Shown in pieces: positions 1 through 11,390 of a stretch of 64,000 nt of DNA. The translations under genes were made by a program, and so were the position numbers. This DNA comes from Hymenopus coronatus (lineage: Eukaryota > Arthropoda > Insecta > Mantodea > Hymenopodidae): NCBI GenBank assembly GCA_030762935.1, contig CM060900.1, forward strand, positions 367,675,132 to 367,739,131. Reading direction: 5' to 3'. Positions within the stretch are counted from its first letter, which is position 1. Each line of letters opens with the position of its first letter. The notes beneath the pieces are model-generated. The model saw nothing but the letters and a program-made list of their open reading frames with translations, was not told where the DNA came from and did not search any database.

Positions 1-59
1 AACTGGGTGTTGCGCAACACTGCAACATAACCAGCGGCCGCCACTGCCTTCCGACACGA

Positions 60-1640
60 ACACACAGCTTGCCTGAGCGTAAGGAGGCGCTGCTAAAGTT
101 GACACTGGGACGAAGGACTGAGCCTGTGGGTGCTTATCGCGACGGTGGCAGAGGATGTGATACTGGGATTGGATGCCCTCCGGAGCCACGAGGCAACGAT
201 CGACACCGGCCGGAGGTTTTTGCGATTCAGCCGAGACGAGGTGTTGCTCCGGAGCCCCTATGATCTTCTGGGTATCTACAGTGATTCTGAAGGACGATGT
301 AGTTGTGACCGCGAGAAGCGAGGTGATGGTGAAGGCGCACCTGGAGGGCTAACGGTCAAGGAATCTGGTACTGGACCGGAAGACACCACTGCACACATGT
401 GTTGCCCGGGCATTGTTGCCTTGACGGGATAAAAGTACACTGCTGAACCCGATGGATACCAATCAGGAGATCCATGCCGAGATGGAGTTGCTAGCCAGCT
501 ACGAGTATATCGCTGCACGTCAGATCCGACCAGCCAGCGCCGTCGCAGGACCTGAGGCCCCGACTGAAAGAGTTGCTGAAGAGGGTGGCCGAAAATCTAA
601 CCGCTTCACGACTAGAGAGGGTCCGGTGTCTATTCAACCGATACCAGTCTCTACAGCGAAGGGAACGGCGATTACAGTCGCACTGACTGAGTATTCAATA
701 ATATTGACATCGGAGATGCCCATCCTATCCGCCAACCACCAAGACCTTCCCCTAGCGAAGCAAGAAGAGGAACCGGTCATACTGGAGGACATGAGGTCCA
801 GGGGAATCATTGAAGAGTCCAACAGCCCTTGGTGCTCCCCTATAGTCTTGGTGAAGAAGAACGGCAAGCTATGCTTCTGCATGTAGTACAGGATACTGAA
901 TGCCGTCATCAAAAACGACTGTTTCCACTACCTCGGATTGACGACACCCTGGACAGACTTGCTGGTGCCCAAAGGCCCTCGAATTGGTCTTGAAATCAGG
1001 ATATTAGCAAGTGGCACTAGATCCCAGAGACAAGGAGATCGCATTCTCGATTGGTCAAGGACGTTAGCAACTTAATGCCCTTTGGTCTCTGGAATGTGCC
1101 AACCACCTTCCAGCGCCTCATGGAATCAATGATGTCTGCCTGTTATATCTGGATGACATCATCGTTGTTGGCAGTAACTTCAAAGAATATCCTGAGAACC
1201 TAAGCAAGATAGTGCAAAGCCTGCAGGCACCTAACTTGAAGTTATATGCAAAGAAGTGAAAATTCTTATGTAAGGAGTTGAACTGAATGGGCCACATAGT
1301 CTCACTATCTGGGGTGGCTACAGACTCAGAGAAGCATCAGGCAGTGAAAGATTGGCCTTGCCCAAAAGACAAATAAAAGTGGCATAGTTTTCTGGGCCTA
1401 TGCAGCTACTACCGCCAGTTCGTCAGGGGCTTTACCAAAATCACAAAACCCTTCACTCGACTGATAGAAGAGCACTGGCCTTGCATGTGTTCAGAGGAGG
1501 TGGAGAGCATGTTCAGGGCACTAAAGTCAGCACTCTGCAGCGCTTTTATTTTAGGATTTCCACAACCTGGTGGCAGTGTGGAGGGTCCATTTTTTCTGTA
1601 TTAGCCCAGGTAACAGCTTCAGTAAAGCTTTGACATAATG
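60..1640 (+). pseudogene. Gypsy-type LTR retrotransposon pol remnant (protease end, reverse transcriptase, start of RNase H)
   Basis: Decayed polyprotein of a Ty3/Gypsy element. Around 130-260 a protease-like stretch reads VILGLDALRSHEATIDTG. Around 810-886 an RT N-terminal stretch reads IIEESNSPWCSPIVLVKKNG. MPFGLWNVPTTFQRLMES lies at about 1075-1130, and the YLDD catalytic box of RT is at 1146-1157. The stretch GHIVSLSGVATDSEKH, typical of the RT/RNase H connection, follows at about 1290-1335, then a CSYYRQFVRGFTK-like stretch near 1400. Stops (for example after residue LCFCM at 884) and frame changes break it into pieces. It is richer in G and C than its surroundings. The left end runs off the window, so LTRs are not seen. 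In the family pol encodes protease, RT, RNase H and integrase for copying through RNA; this copy is dead. Confidence 0.85.
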
Positions 1641-1649
1641 CATTAGAGT

Positions 1650-1730
1650 TAATGATGATGATGACAATAACAACAATAATAATAATAATTGTCATAATAG
1701 TAATCATAATAATAGTATTCATAATAACAC

Positions 1731-1764
<34 letters not shown>

Positions 1765-1800
1765 AATAATAATAATAATAATAAATAATAATATTATTAT
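1650..1800. repeat. (AAT)n-rich microsatellite
   Basis: Imperfect ATG/ACA/AAT triplets grade into long AAT runs. Apparent reading frames here (poly-Ile on either strand) are artefacts of the repeat. Confidence 0.95.
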
Positions 1801-2029
1801 TTTATGTGAACAAGCATACAATGTAAATCATTTTAAACAGGTGAGGCTAAAATGTGTACACTGCACTCTGTTTGCTTCTTCAGGAAAGCCAATGCAAGAG
1901 ACATGAGAATGACAGGAGCGTGCTTACCCAGAGCATATGATTGGCAGTACAGCGCTCTTCATATCTGCTTCCTAATAATGCTACTTGTTTATCTTGGTGG
2001 GAATGCAAACAAGTGGCTGAAGCATGCAA

Positions 2030-3760
2030 ATAGTGAAGTACTGTTGTGATAGTGTGGTTTCCCACCTGCTTCACTGCTTCACTGAAGGAGAAACGATGGT
2101 GGAGAATGAATGTGGCTGTATTACTGAAAACTTATTAAACCATTTATTTTACAGCAGAAGCTTTTCTGACAAAAAAGGGACCATAAACAGTGGCAGACCA
2201 GCACCCATTTTAAGATGTACGGTAACTGATAAAACAGAATTGTGGCAATTTAATATCTGGTATACAAATGAAACAGGTAGCACCATGGCAGAGTGGTTTA
2301 CCTAGGTAGCCAAGGGTCAATCCCAAGTGCCCGCATATGGGATTTGTGAACGAAATGGCATCCGGGCAAATTTTCTCCATGTCCTTCAGTTTCCCCCTCC
2401 ACTCATTCCACCAATTACTCAATCATCACCTTTCCTATTATCCATTTCACTTTCATTTCATATCATCCACTTCCTCATGATCATGCCTGGGTCCGGGCCG
2501 ACCACCATTTCCAGGATCTTTTTTCTGGAGTTATGTGCCGTTAGCTCCCCAACAGGCTTCTGACCACTAGACACCCACTAGGGTAAATCCTAGGGGGTTG
2601 TCAGTACTACATAAGGGGAATGGGAGGATAAGCCAACTAAGAAAGAAACAAATGAAACATGGCTCTTTGGCTGTAAAAAGAGATGTTCTTTATTTTGTTG
2701 ATCCTGCCTTTTGATTTAAATAGAAAAGAGTATCTGGACGACAAAGGAATTAAAGATATTAGTAGCTATAATGAGCTAAAGAAATGACAAGAACCAACAG
2801 TAAACCATGTCAATTCAAAACAAAGTGTTGATTAAGTTTAGCAGTATTGAGTCCCAAAGTCTTGCTTTCGAAATCAATTGTAACAGATACCTACAATGAA
2901 AATGTTAAAGCAAGCAGATATGTCACAAATTGCTTAATAGATGTTGTATGCTTTTTAGCAGAGCAAGAGCTGTATTTTAGGAGTCACTTAGAAAATTCTG
3001 ATTTGGTCAATAGAGGAAATATTATAGAATTACTGCATTACATCATTCATTATAATGCAAGGTAACAGAACCAGTTAGAAACCTCTATTGTATGTAATAC
3101 AGAATGTATTAATTGATTCTGTCTCTGGTGTTCTATTAAAGAAAAGTAAAACCAAAGCTGTTCCATTTAATGCAGTGATAGAAGATGAGGCTACTAATGT
3201 AATATATAAACCCTCAGCTTTTCTCTGTTATGTTACATCATAAAAGATGGCGTTCAAGAGAGATTTATTAGGCTCATTGATGTATGTACTAATCATGCTA
3301 CTGCTTCCCTTGCTGAACATGTTTTTAGATTAATAAATGAGCTTCAGCTTGGTGACAAAATAGTCACTCAAACTTACAATGGGTGCTCTGTCATGTATGG
3401 AGCCACAATGGGTTGCAACAATTAATTCTTGCAAAGTATGAATCAACCACTATTTGTGCACTGTTACGCTTACAAGCTAAACTTGGTACTAAAACAATCA
3501 GTTGATGAAATTAAGAATGCAAGGTATTCTTTGAAATCCTGTTTGGATTTTCGGCTTTTTTCTTAAGCTCTTGAAAGAGGAAGGCTGCTTTTGATACTTT
3601 TACCACTAAGCATTTGCCATCAGTTGCTCCAACATGTTGGGTATATTCAGAAATTTAATTTAAGTAATTTTGGAAGTAAAAGAGGACTTGAAGAAATTCT
3701 TCAAATCAATAACGATTAATGGCAAGGCCCAGAAGTTCATGGATTTATATATTTTTTCAT
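2030..3760 (+). pseudogene. hAT-type transposase remnant of the ZMYM1-like / TTF zinc finger + DUF4371 family
   Basis: The protein trace starts around 2096-2275 (INSGRPAPILRCTVTD then FNIWYTNET), the region before and into a TTF-type zinc finger. It is interrupted by a SINE and resumes at about 2660 with LFGCKKRCSLFC, the Trp/Gly/Cys part of that finger. A DUF4371-like stretch follows at 2847-3065, with CFLAEQELYFRSH and NRGNIIELLHYI. Near 3370-3500 a QTYNGCSVMYG-like stretch and FVHCYAYKLNLVLKQS match the family's conserved 'YDGA.VMSG' and 'HC.AH.LNLVL' motifs. Many stops and shifts separate these pieces, so it is not functional. Known members are domesticated or mobile hAT transposases. The C-terminal dimerisation domain is not recognisable here. 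Confidence 0.75.
2276..2647 (+). mobile_element. tRNA-derived SINE (variant tail) inserted in the ZMYM1-like remnant
   Basis: The 5' part has RNA polymerase III promoter-like boxes: TGGCAGAGTGGTT (A-box-like) and GGTCAATCCC (B-box-like). A body follows that is shared with the SINEs at 9409-9645 and 16186-16380 (GGGATTTGTG, then a CAGTTTCCCC stretch). The 3' half differs from those copies. The insert is bounded by a perfect 12-bp target-site duplication, ACAAATGAAACA, at 2264-2275 and 2648-2659. Removing it rejoins the TTF-finger reading frame, WYTNET to W-LFGC. Confidence 0.85.
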
Positions 3761-5925
3761 AGATTTTATATATGTATGCCTATATATTATGTGTACAAAT
3801 TATGGAATTTTCATTCATCTGAATGCTTTTTATGGTGCATATAAGTGCATATATTCACTATTTTATAAATGCATCATTTTGAATGTTTTCATGCTTATAT
3901 GGCATATTTTAATGAGTTTTAACTTTTCGTTTAATGTGTTTCCACCACCAGATCATACACTCATGGGTAACATTGTGTAGGTTGAATGATGATGCTGTAA
4001 AAAAATTATGCAAATTCACATGAAATGGAATGAGTTGTGTATCATCTTATAATGAATCCCCTGCTTTCTTCTTTGTGCAAGGCTGGGAAATCACATGCAG
4101 TAAGCAGTGTTGCTTTTTGTGATAGTGAAGACTCTGATGAGAAATGGCTATGACTAAGTTTGTATATGAAGCAGTCGGTGGAGAAAGGAACTAAGTCACT
4201 TTTTGATGATTTTTAGGATAGACAAAGAGTTGTTTAGCCAAATGACCTATTTTCAGAAATTTCTGTTTGATGTTTTATTATATTCATTATTGTAATCTTG
4301 GTAGTATATATTCACTCCATTGCTACTAGTATTGCAAAAAGTGATTTTGATAAAAAATAACTTACTTCCTTTCTCCATTCAATGGGTGGTTTATCAAAAT
4401 TTAATACCTTTATTCATTTCAAAATGTTGGTTTTATTACAATCTGAGGTTTAACACTCTGTATAATACAGTTACAAAGCCATACTCCATAAAAGTGACAC
4501 AAAATAAAATAGACTAAATTTGTAAGAAATATGAATAACCATTACAGTTCCTTTATCCTAAATAAATGCTTTATGAAATCATTGGCCACTGCAATATATC
4601 TTCATAAAATATCAGTGCATCTTTCCTGCATACATATCTCACTAGCTGTGTATGTCATCCATTTTCTTCCGCTGAGTGGGCACTCTGAGTTGTGGATATT
4701 ATAATGCCCACTGCTTTCAGGGTGATTAACATGCTCTCTGTTCAGGGGGAATGTGTTAGTTTTCTAGTTCAGGAAGTGTAAAGGTTTAACATGAAATAGC
4801 ACAAAAGAGTAACTTTAAACATTATATATATTTAATAAAACATTAATTGTATGTGAAATGTAATAATCAACACTGCAGTTGTCATTAATCCATCCCCAAT
4901 TGAATCTCACTTACTTAGAGGTCAAACATAAGCTAGAAGCAAATATATTTATAAATAGGTTGAGACTTAGCTCTCTCCTTGTAGCATTGCATATGGTCCT
5001 CTCTCTAAGGGTTATTTATAATAAACATCTATTTCTCATATATCATGAAATAAGTAGTCAATACAATTTGGATCTTCCCCTCTCCTGTTTAGAGAAACTA
5101 TGTTATATTTAGCAGTGTTAGAGTTTAAAATAATTACTCGCTAAGATATAAAAATACATAGATATTTTTCTAAACATTTCTACTAGTTATGATTTTAAAT
5201 AGAACCCCATTCTCTGGCAGTATCTTGGCTACTTTACTTGTACTCACACATAGTAGAGGCTGTCAATAAGACAACATCCAGCATTGATGTGTGTATATAT
5301 ATAAGCATCAACAATCACATGCTTATTACTGATAATTTGCAAGAAACAGATGCAAAGCCTGAATGACACACATCTGCGCAACTATGTGCACTAGCTTCTG
5401 CAGAGTGTCCAAGCATGTTATGTTGACTTCATCCTGTTACAAAGCTTAACATGCTTTACTGTGCTGAATATTTGAAGATGCTTGTAATCAACAATAATTA
5501 ATTACTCTGCCCTTAACAATAGTCTAAACTGTCTGCCATCTACCAGAGAGTTATGGTGGTCACTATATGCTAACTCCAGATCCATGCAAAGCTTTGATCA
5601 GGTTTTCAGCAAATAGAATGAATGCATGTGCTAGACTGCTGTTGATGAATGCGTTTGTCCTTACTATTCCAGGCTTAGCAGTTTCGTAAATGAATTCCTT
5701 TAACTGGGAAATCACAAATGATTTTTTCTTGCTCCTTGGAAAATCCTTACTTGTTGTTTCTACAGAAGCAACATTTTTTCTTGAAAAACTGTGGCCAAAA
5801 ATTCATAATGTTTCTGTCTGAAACGTAGTCACAGTTATTCCTGAAACGCTATTAGCTCCACATATCCTTTAGGAGTATAAACTCTGTCAGATTTTTCAAT
5901 TCTCCAAACACTCGATGACACCTCT
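3761..5925. other. AT-rich DNA without recognisable gene
   Basis: Only short chance reading frames are present. A weak trace at about 4080-4160 (GKSHAVSSVAFCDSEDSDEKW in one frame) may be leftover transposon coding sequence, but I cannot assign it. No RNA gene or clear repeat structure is seen. Confidence 0.5.
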
Positions 5926-5929
5926 CTGG

Positions 5930-6990
5930 AAATCAGTGAATGATCTTTTTATCTTGCCCGACTGTATTAATCCAGGGCACATTCAGATTAAAATTTGATT
6001 TTTGATTTGCTCTGGCGCTCAGTCACAGAAGAGGCAGAGTTCTTTAATATTTTCTGACAGAGAAGTATGGAGGTAAGCATTTACAAAGGAAGATACCTCA
6101 TTTGCCCCCTTCCTTTTGATACAGATACACATCACAATGTCTGAATTGATATTATAAATACAGAAAATGTTCATCCATAGGTGTCTAAGGTAAAACGTTT
6201 CCTGCACAGGGATGTTTGGTAAAGCCAAATTCTGCATAAAGTCAAATGCCAAACAAACAGCATAATTATCCCTATTCTGTTCCACTTGCTATAAGGCAGT
6301 AAAAAATCTCTTGCTCCTATGCTTACGCACATCAAGATTGATTTGTGCTGCTCTTTTGTTGCTGTCAGTGATATGAAGGCTTTTTATTTTGGCATGCAGT
6401 TCCTCACATTTACTGCAAGCATCAATTTGTGGGCAGCCAAAACATAATTAGAATTTTCAGAAAGTACTTTCTATAAAAATCATACACCACATCAAACTCG
6501 GGATACCTCTGCCGAAAAAGATAATGCATTATTTTGATATTCAAGCATGCGTCCAAGTATTGTATTTCTTTGCCAGCATAGTGTGTTGTCCATAAGGTGA
6601 ATGAATGGATATGATCATATATTGCTTTGAAGACATTTTCTGTAATTTTGGTAGTGCACTCATTTTCATCTTGTTTATCCCTTGGAATTTGTCCTCCAAC
6701 AAGGAGCTTTGATATTTGAAATACTCACTTGTGTGATACAGAAGGCCACAGTAATCCATGGATTAGCAATCACTTCACATTTTAGAAGGTCATCAGTCCT
6801 TGGTGAAGTCTTTCTTTTACCACCTGAGCCTGTTTTTTGATTTGGTGGTTGCGAAGGTGCTGCTGCTTTTTTTAGTTCATAAACAGCCTGTCTTGAAACC
6901 TTTAGATCAGCAGCAACACAAATTACAGAGGTACCTAACCTCTAACAGAGTCCTGTCCTCAGAAGTGAGCTTCTTGCATCCCATTTTGTG
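5930..6990 (-). pseudogene. Remnant of a transposon-derived protein family widespread in arthropods (unnamed, DDE-like)
   Basis: Read on the minus strand from about 6985 the trace is: MGCKKLTSEDR; then around 6640-6450 a HIHSFTLWTTHYAGK stretch followed by YLDACLNIKIMHYLF; then YPEFDVVYDFYRKYF; and at 6285-6019 the open piece AVCLAFDFMQNLALPNIPVQ, FYLRHLWMNIFCIYN and ENIKELCLFCD. That piece is followed after a stop by an 'APEQIKNQ'-like stretch. This order (HY.RK, YLD..L, YDF/YR, FD.Q..LP.P..., FCD.APGQNKN) is one I recognise from multicopy uncharacterised arthropod proteins that look transposon-derived. The catalytic class is inference. Multiple stops and shifts; inactive. Confidence 0.55.
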
Positions 6991-7292
6991 TATTAGATAC
7001 AGAAATACACATCTTCAAAGACAGCAATCAGCTTAAAAATTAGAAGAAAAGAACACACAGCAAACAACTTGCTATACAGCAAATACCAGAGGCAGTCTGA
7101 GACCTGAACTGCTAATGTAAGCAAGTTGCTGCTGTGCACTAGAGAATCATGTGATTTGCAGCTCCACCCAACTTTTTTGTATAGTGGTGGGAGAAGAGCA
7201 CATTGTCTATGTAAAGATTTTCCTTGTGTTTAAAATGTAAAGATTTCCATTGCGGCCACTGTAATGTGTGCAAGTGTTAATCTTACTGAAAA

Positions 7293-8160
7293 ATGCTGAA
7301 AGTCAAATCTAGTTTGAATGCCAGATTAAATAACTTACAGAAGGAGTTTGCAGGTGACTTAATATCTACAGTTAATACGGTACTGCTTTGTGGAGCTTGC
7401 GAGAAAAATGTAGGAAGTGAAAAAAGATTTCAAGTAGTTCAGCATATAAACACAGTAAAATTTAACCAGAAAATTTGCAAATAGGGAGTTAGGGAGTCTT
7501 TTCAAAAGCAATTAGCACAATGTTTAGAGAGTTGCTCAGTTTTTCTATGAGTTGTGTGAAGCATTTTTAGCTGCCGATATCCCTGTGGAAAATTAATAAT
7601 CCCAAAGTAAAAGAATTTCTTTCCGAATATACACATGTGCTGAAGAAAGTACATTGTGTAAGACATGTAGAATGCTTTTACAACAGAGTAATCTCATATT
7701 TACAAATCCAACTAGTGGATCAGTTTGTATAGATGTCAATTGATGAAAACACTGATACTAAGGGCCATTTTATTGCTAATGTAATTGTCAGTGACCTAAA
7801 TAAGGAGCAAAAATCATACCTAATCTTCTAAATGTATGTGAATTACCAGTTACTAACAATTAACTGTGATCTAGAGTGTGATGGACTCCTTGAAATTATT
7901 ATGGCCTTCTGGCATTAAATATAACCAGCTACTTTTAGTTGTTACAGATGCAGCTAGTTACATGGTAAAATCAGGACAGTGAATCGTATGTTTCCTAACT
8001 TAATTCATATTGCTTGTCTGGCACATGCTCTGCATCACATTGCTGAAATTATATGTAATTCTTTCCAATTGATCAATTAAAAGCCTATACAATGAAAATA
8101 GTTTTTTTAAACCTCCTTCTAGAATCCAGCTTTTTAAATCAATAGCACCTAATATTCCAC
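7293..8160 (+). pseudogene. hAT transposase remnant, N-terminal and central part (segment 1 of 3)
   Basis: The open piece at 7293-7484 carries a BED/C2H2-like zinc-binding motif: LLCGACEKNVGSEKRF followed by VVQHINTVKF. Decayed sequence then gives LLWPSGIKYNQLLLVVTDAA and SYMVKSGQ at about 7895-7980, ILLVWHMLCITLL-like text (the family 'HV.C.AHALH') near 8010-8045, and FKPPSRIQLFKSIAPNIP ending at 8160. The order matches a hAT superfamily transposase abundant in arthropod genomes. The trace stops abruptly at a LINE insertion and continues at 11065 and 12713. In the family this protein cuts and pastes elements that make 8-bp target duplications. Stops throughout; dead. Confidence 0.75.
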
Positions 8161-8225
8161 AGTTAAACAGAACACCTATAATTCCACAGTTAAACAAAGC
8201 ACCTATAATTCCACAGTTAAAGAAC
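8145..8225 (+). repeat. Three 27-bp tandem units at the LINE 5' junction
   Basis: Units start at 8145, 8172 and 8199. Each has a GCACCTATAATTCCAC-like part resembling the hAT target just upstream, followed by AGTTAAACAAA-like sequence that leads into the LINE. Confidence 0.85.
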
Positions 8226-9327
8226 AGTTTTAGTAAACTTATTGAAAATATAAATTACAGAACTGACAGTTCTAAAACATATACATTTCTGAAAAATATT
8301 TCTGATAACAGAACATTAATCAACCTATTATTCACAATAACAGAACATTAACAGATAGTAGAGTAATAGCAAATGTATTCAACAAACACTACTCAAATTC
8401 CCACAGATTACATCCCAATGTTAAAAAAACTGATAAATTTATCAAGAAGGAATTACATAAACATAATAAATCTAATATCTGTAGCAATATACAAGACCTG
8501 AAATATTCCATCAAAATTTTACTTCCAAAAATTAACTATACAAAATTTCAAACCCAAGAAGTTTTCTGGTTCCAACAACATTCATGCAGATTTTCTGTAA
8601 CATTTGCGAGAAGAAGCAAAATCTGTGCTTTTATCCATTTACAATTTAACATAGAACACCTCAGTTCCTGCGGCCTGGAAAATAGTAATCATTGTAACAA
8701 TTCACAAAAAAGGAAACCTTCCAATGATGTTAATAGTTATCAACCAATAACACTGTTAAGCATGATAGCGAAAACCTAGAGTCAATGATCTCCAACAGAT
8801 TAACTTGGTATTTAGAAACCCAAAATCTTTTATCTCCAAAACAAGCTGGCTTTCGACAACTACACTTTACTAATGAACAAATCATTCATCTCAGCCAAGA
8901 AATAAAAGATAAGAAAGAAGATATTTTACAACATTTATCAAATTTTAATCAGCATATGACTTTATTTGGAGAAACAAATTATTATTAAAACTCAAGAAAT
9001 TAAGTATCTCAAACAATATGTTCAGATGGAAATCAGAATACCTTAGTCAGAGATTCATTGCTACTAAATTAAAATCTCACTCTCCAGTTACAGACAAGCA
9101 TATCGAGGTCTGCCTAAGGGTACCATCCTCAACACTACTTTATGCAATATTTATATAAATGACTTGCCTTCCATATTAGATGAATCAAAAATGAAAACAG
9201 CATTATTTGCAGATGATATAGTTTTGTGGACCTCTGGATCCCACAGACACGAAGATAAAATTCAAAATTCCACTCCTAAAGCTTTAAATCAACTATATGA
9301 ATGGAACATATCAAATTTAATGACACT

Positions 9328-9342
9328 TGAGAGTGAGAGTGA

Positions 9343-9387
<45 letters not shown>
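9328..9387 (+). repeat. (GA)n microsatellite inside the LINE
   Basis: Near-pure GA/GAGAGT run. It creates an artificial Arg-Glu repeat at the end of the open frame 9164-9397. Confidence 0.95.
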
Positions 9388-9389
<2 letters not shown>

Positions 9390-9408
9390 TTCAATAGCCA
9401 ATACAATG

Positions 9409-9645
9409 TTTTTTTTTTGGTAGTGTTTAATGCCTGCTTTAACTACTTATGGCACCGCAGGCGGTGACACTGGTGATACATGAATGATGATGGAGCACCG
9501 GTGGAATGTGATGGCGGTGGAAACTGGAGTACCTGCTCCAGTGCCACTTTGTCCACCACAAATCTCACATGCGGTCGCTTGGGATCGAACCCCGGTCGTG
9601 TAGGTGAGAGGCGAGTGGTCTAACCACTCGACCATGGTGTGGCCT
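9409..9645 (-). mobile_element. Full-length tRNA-derived SINE inserted in the LINE
   Basis: On the minus strand it begins GGCCACACCATGGTCGAG, with A-box text TGGTCGAGTGGTTAGAC and B-box GGTTCGATCCC. It continues through the GAGATTTGTGG module and ends with a CGCCTGCGGTGCCATAAG module, GTTAAAGC and ACACTACC before an oligo-A tail (poly-T at 9409-9418 on the plus strand). Imperfect flanks ATACAATG (9401-9408) and ATACATTG (9647-9654) look like a decayed target duplication. It is the best-preserved copy here and defines the family. Confidence 0.85.
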
Positions 9646-11064
9646 CATACATTGGTCAACACCTTCCTAGGACTTACAAATCCAAATATCTTGGAGTCAT
9701 TTTTGACAATAAGTTGACATGGAGCAACCATTTGAAATACATTTCTAAAAAGGCTTGTACAAGATTCTGCCTTTTGTAAAGACTAGGGGGGAGAAAAAAA
9801 AAGGGGGGGGATGCTCCTGAAACACTTTGAACATTACATACAAAATGTTTATACTACCAGTGCTGACATACTGTGGAGAAATTTTAATTACATCACTGTT
9901 CATAAACAAAATAGAACAAGTTCAAGATCATGTCTAAGACTCATTATTGGTGCAATCAAAACAATTCCCATAGTCTATGAGATTCCTCACTAATACTAAT
10001 AACATCAAAATGACAATAGAAGAAAAAGCACTAATTCAATATGAAAAACTCATCAGATTACCAGGAAATAACTGGCTTTTATAGTCCTTTCTGTAGAATA
10101 AAAACTCAAAAAAGTTTCATATCCATGCTTCAAGAAATAAAACAGAAAATTAATATCCCAAATTTAAAATAATACTTACAAATCAAACCAAATCCTTTAA
10201 TTTTAATGAATGTAGAGCAACATCTAAAGTTAATGGAAGAAATACTGAAATCAGAAGTAAATACTGACACAATGAAACAATTGTCTTTAGAGACTATTAA
10301 CATTAGGTATCCTCCACAAGACTGGCTCCATATATATACACTGATTGATCTTTGATCTTCAGAGAATAAGGTGCTGGGGCAGGTGTTTCTTCTCACTTTA
10401 TAGATCTCTTGGATATGGAACAACAACTTTTGATGGAGAAATCATTGCAATAAGTGAAAGTCTCAGAAATTTTCTCTGCCACATTAATAAATTCAAGAAT
10501 GCAGCTATTTTATGGATAGTCTCTAGATACGCATCTTCTGAGATAGCTAAAATGCTCTCCCAACTGCTAACACACAATAAAAGAATAGTATTCCAATGGA
10601 TACCATCCCAAAGTGGAATCCAGGGAAACAAGAATGCTGATGCTTTGGCAGAGAAGGTCAGCATTGTGGCTTACAGACCATCACTAAATCTAGTTACTAC
10701 TCTGTTAAAAGATTCATTAAATCTGCATATGCAGATCTCAATAAACAAAACTTGATAATATAATCAAAAGGGAAAAAATGGAATTCCCTACATAAAAACC
10801 CTCATTCAATTCCCGATTTACCATGCAAAATGTCTGTAGCTGCATTTAGATTAACATGATAGATGACTGTTCAGCCAAACATCTGTATAGGATTGGAATA
10901 TATCAATATCCAAACTTTCCATTGTGTAACTCAGATCAAGACATGGATTCAGAGCATCTCAAAATCTGTGCTTCAGTGGCTGACCATGAAAATATCTTTG
11001 AAAAATATTGGAGTGCAAGAAGACAAATAACTTTATTATCAAATGCCTGGCATTAGAGAACAAC

Positions 11065-11390
11065 ATATTCCACTTCCTCCAGCGCTGGTGTTAACTCAAT
11101 GGGGAACATGGCTGGATACAGCCTTGTATTATGCTCAGCACATTCACTCTGTCAAAGTTGTTAATCAATTGGATTCAAACGGATCTGCATCAATATAAAC
11201 AGTGCACAGTATTCTGTTAGGTAGTGGATTAGAATGTAATCTTGTTTTCAAATCTGCTCATTATTCTTACTTGCTAACAGCCATCATGTCACTGGGACTC
11301 CCTTAAATGAATCACTAAATATTTTTAAGATACAATCTGCAAACTAAGTTGTGCTTCTGGTCAAAAGTGAAAGAAAAAGTGAACAATATA
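11065..11390 (+). pseudogene. hAT transposase remnant, segment 2 of 3
   Basis: Directly after the LINE target duplication the hAT trace resumes as IPLPPALVLTQWGTWLDTAL then YYAQHIHSV, the conserved 'TRWGTWL' region of this hAT family. It continues through 11270-11385 with LPLNESLNIF and KVKEKVNN. It stops at a TA dinucleotide (11389-11390) where a mariner element enters. Confidence 0.75.

Larger units (their letters stand above)
8161..11064 (+). pseudogene. Non-LTR retrotransposon (LINE) remnant with reverse transcriptase and RNase H
   Basis: Broken ORF2-like trace with no endonuclease left (5'-truncated). RT finger text NDVNSYQPITLLSMIAK is at about 8725-8775. An open piece at 8785-8988 has NLLSPKQAGFRQ. 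RGLPKGTIL then YINDLPSIL lie near 9105-9180. The catalytic FADD box is in ALFADDIVLW at 9200-9230. After a SINE insertion come KSKYLGVIFDNKLTW (about 9680-9725) and a thumb-like region. An RNase H domain lies at about 10345-10700, with QWIPSQSGIQGNKNADALAE. The C-terminus has FPLCNSDQDMDSEHLKICAS (a zinc-knuckle-like C..C...H...C) and ends YWSARRQITLLSNAWH, stop at 11054-11056. The RNase H is consistent with I/Jockey/R1-type elements. The target duplication ATATTCCAC is at 8152-8160 and 11065-11073. Confidence 0.85.
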
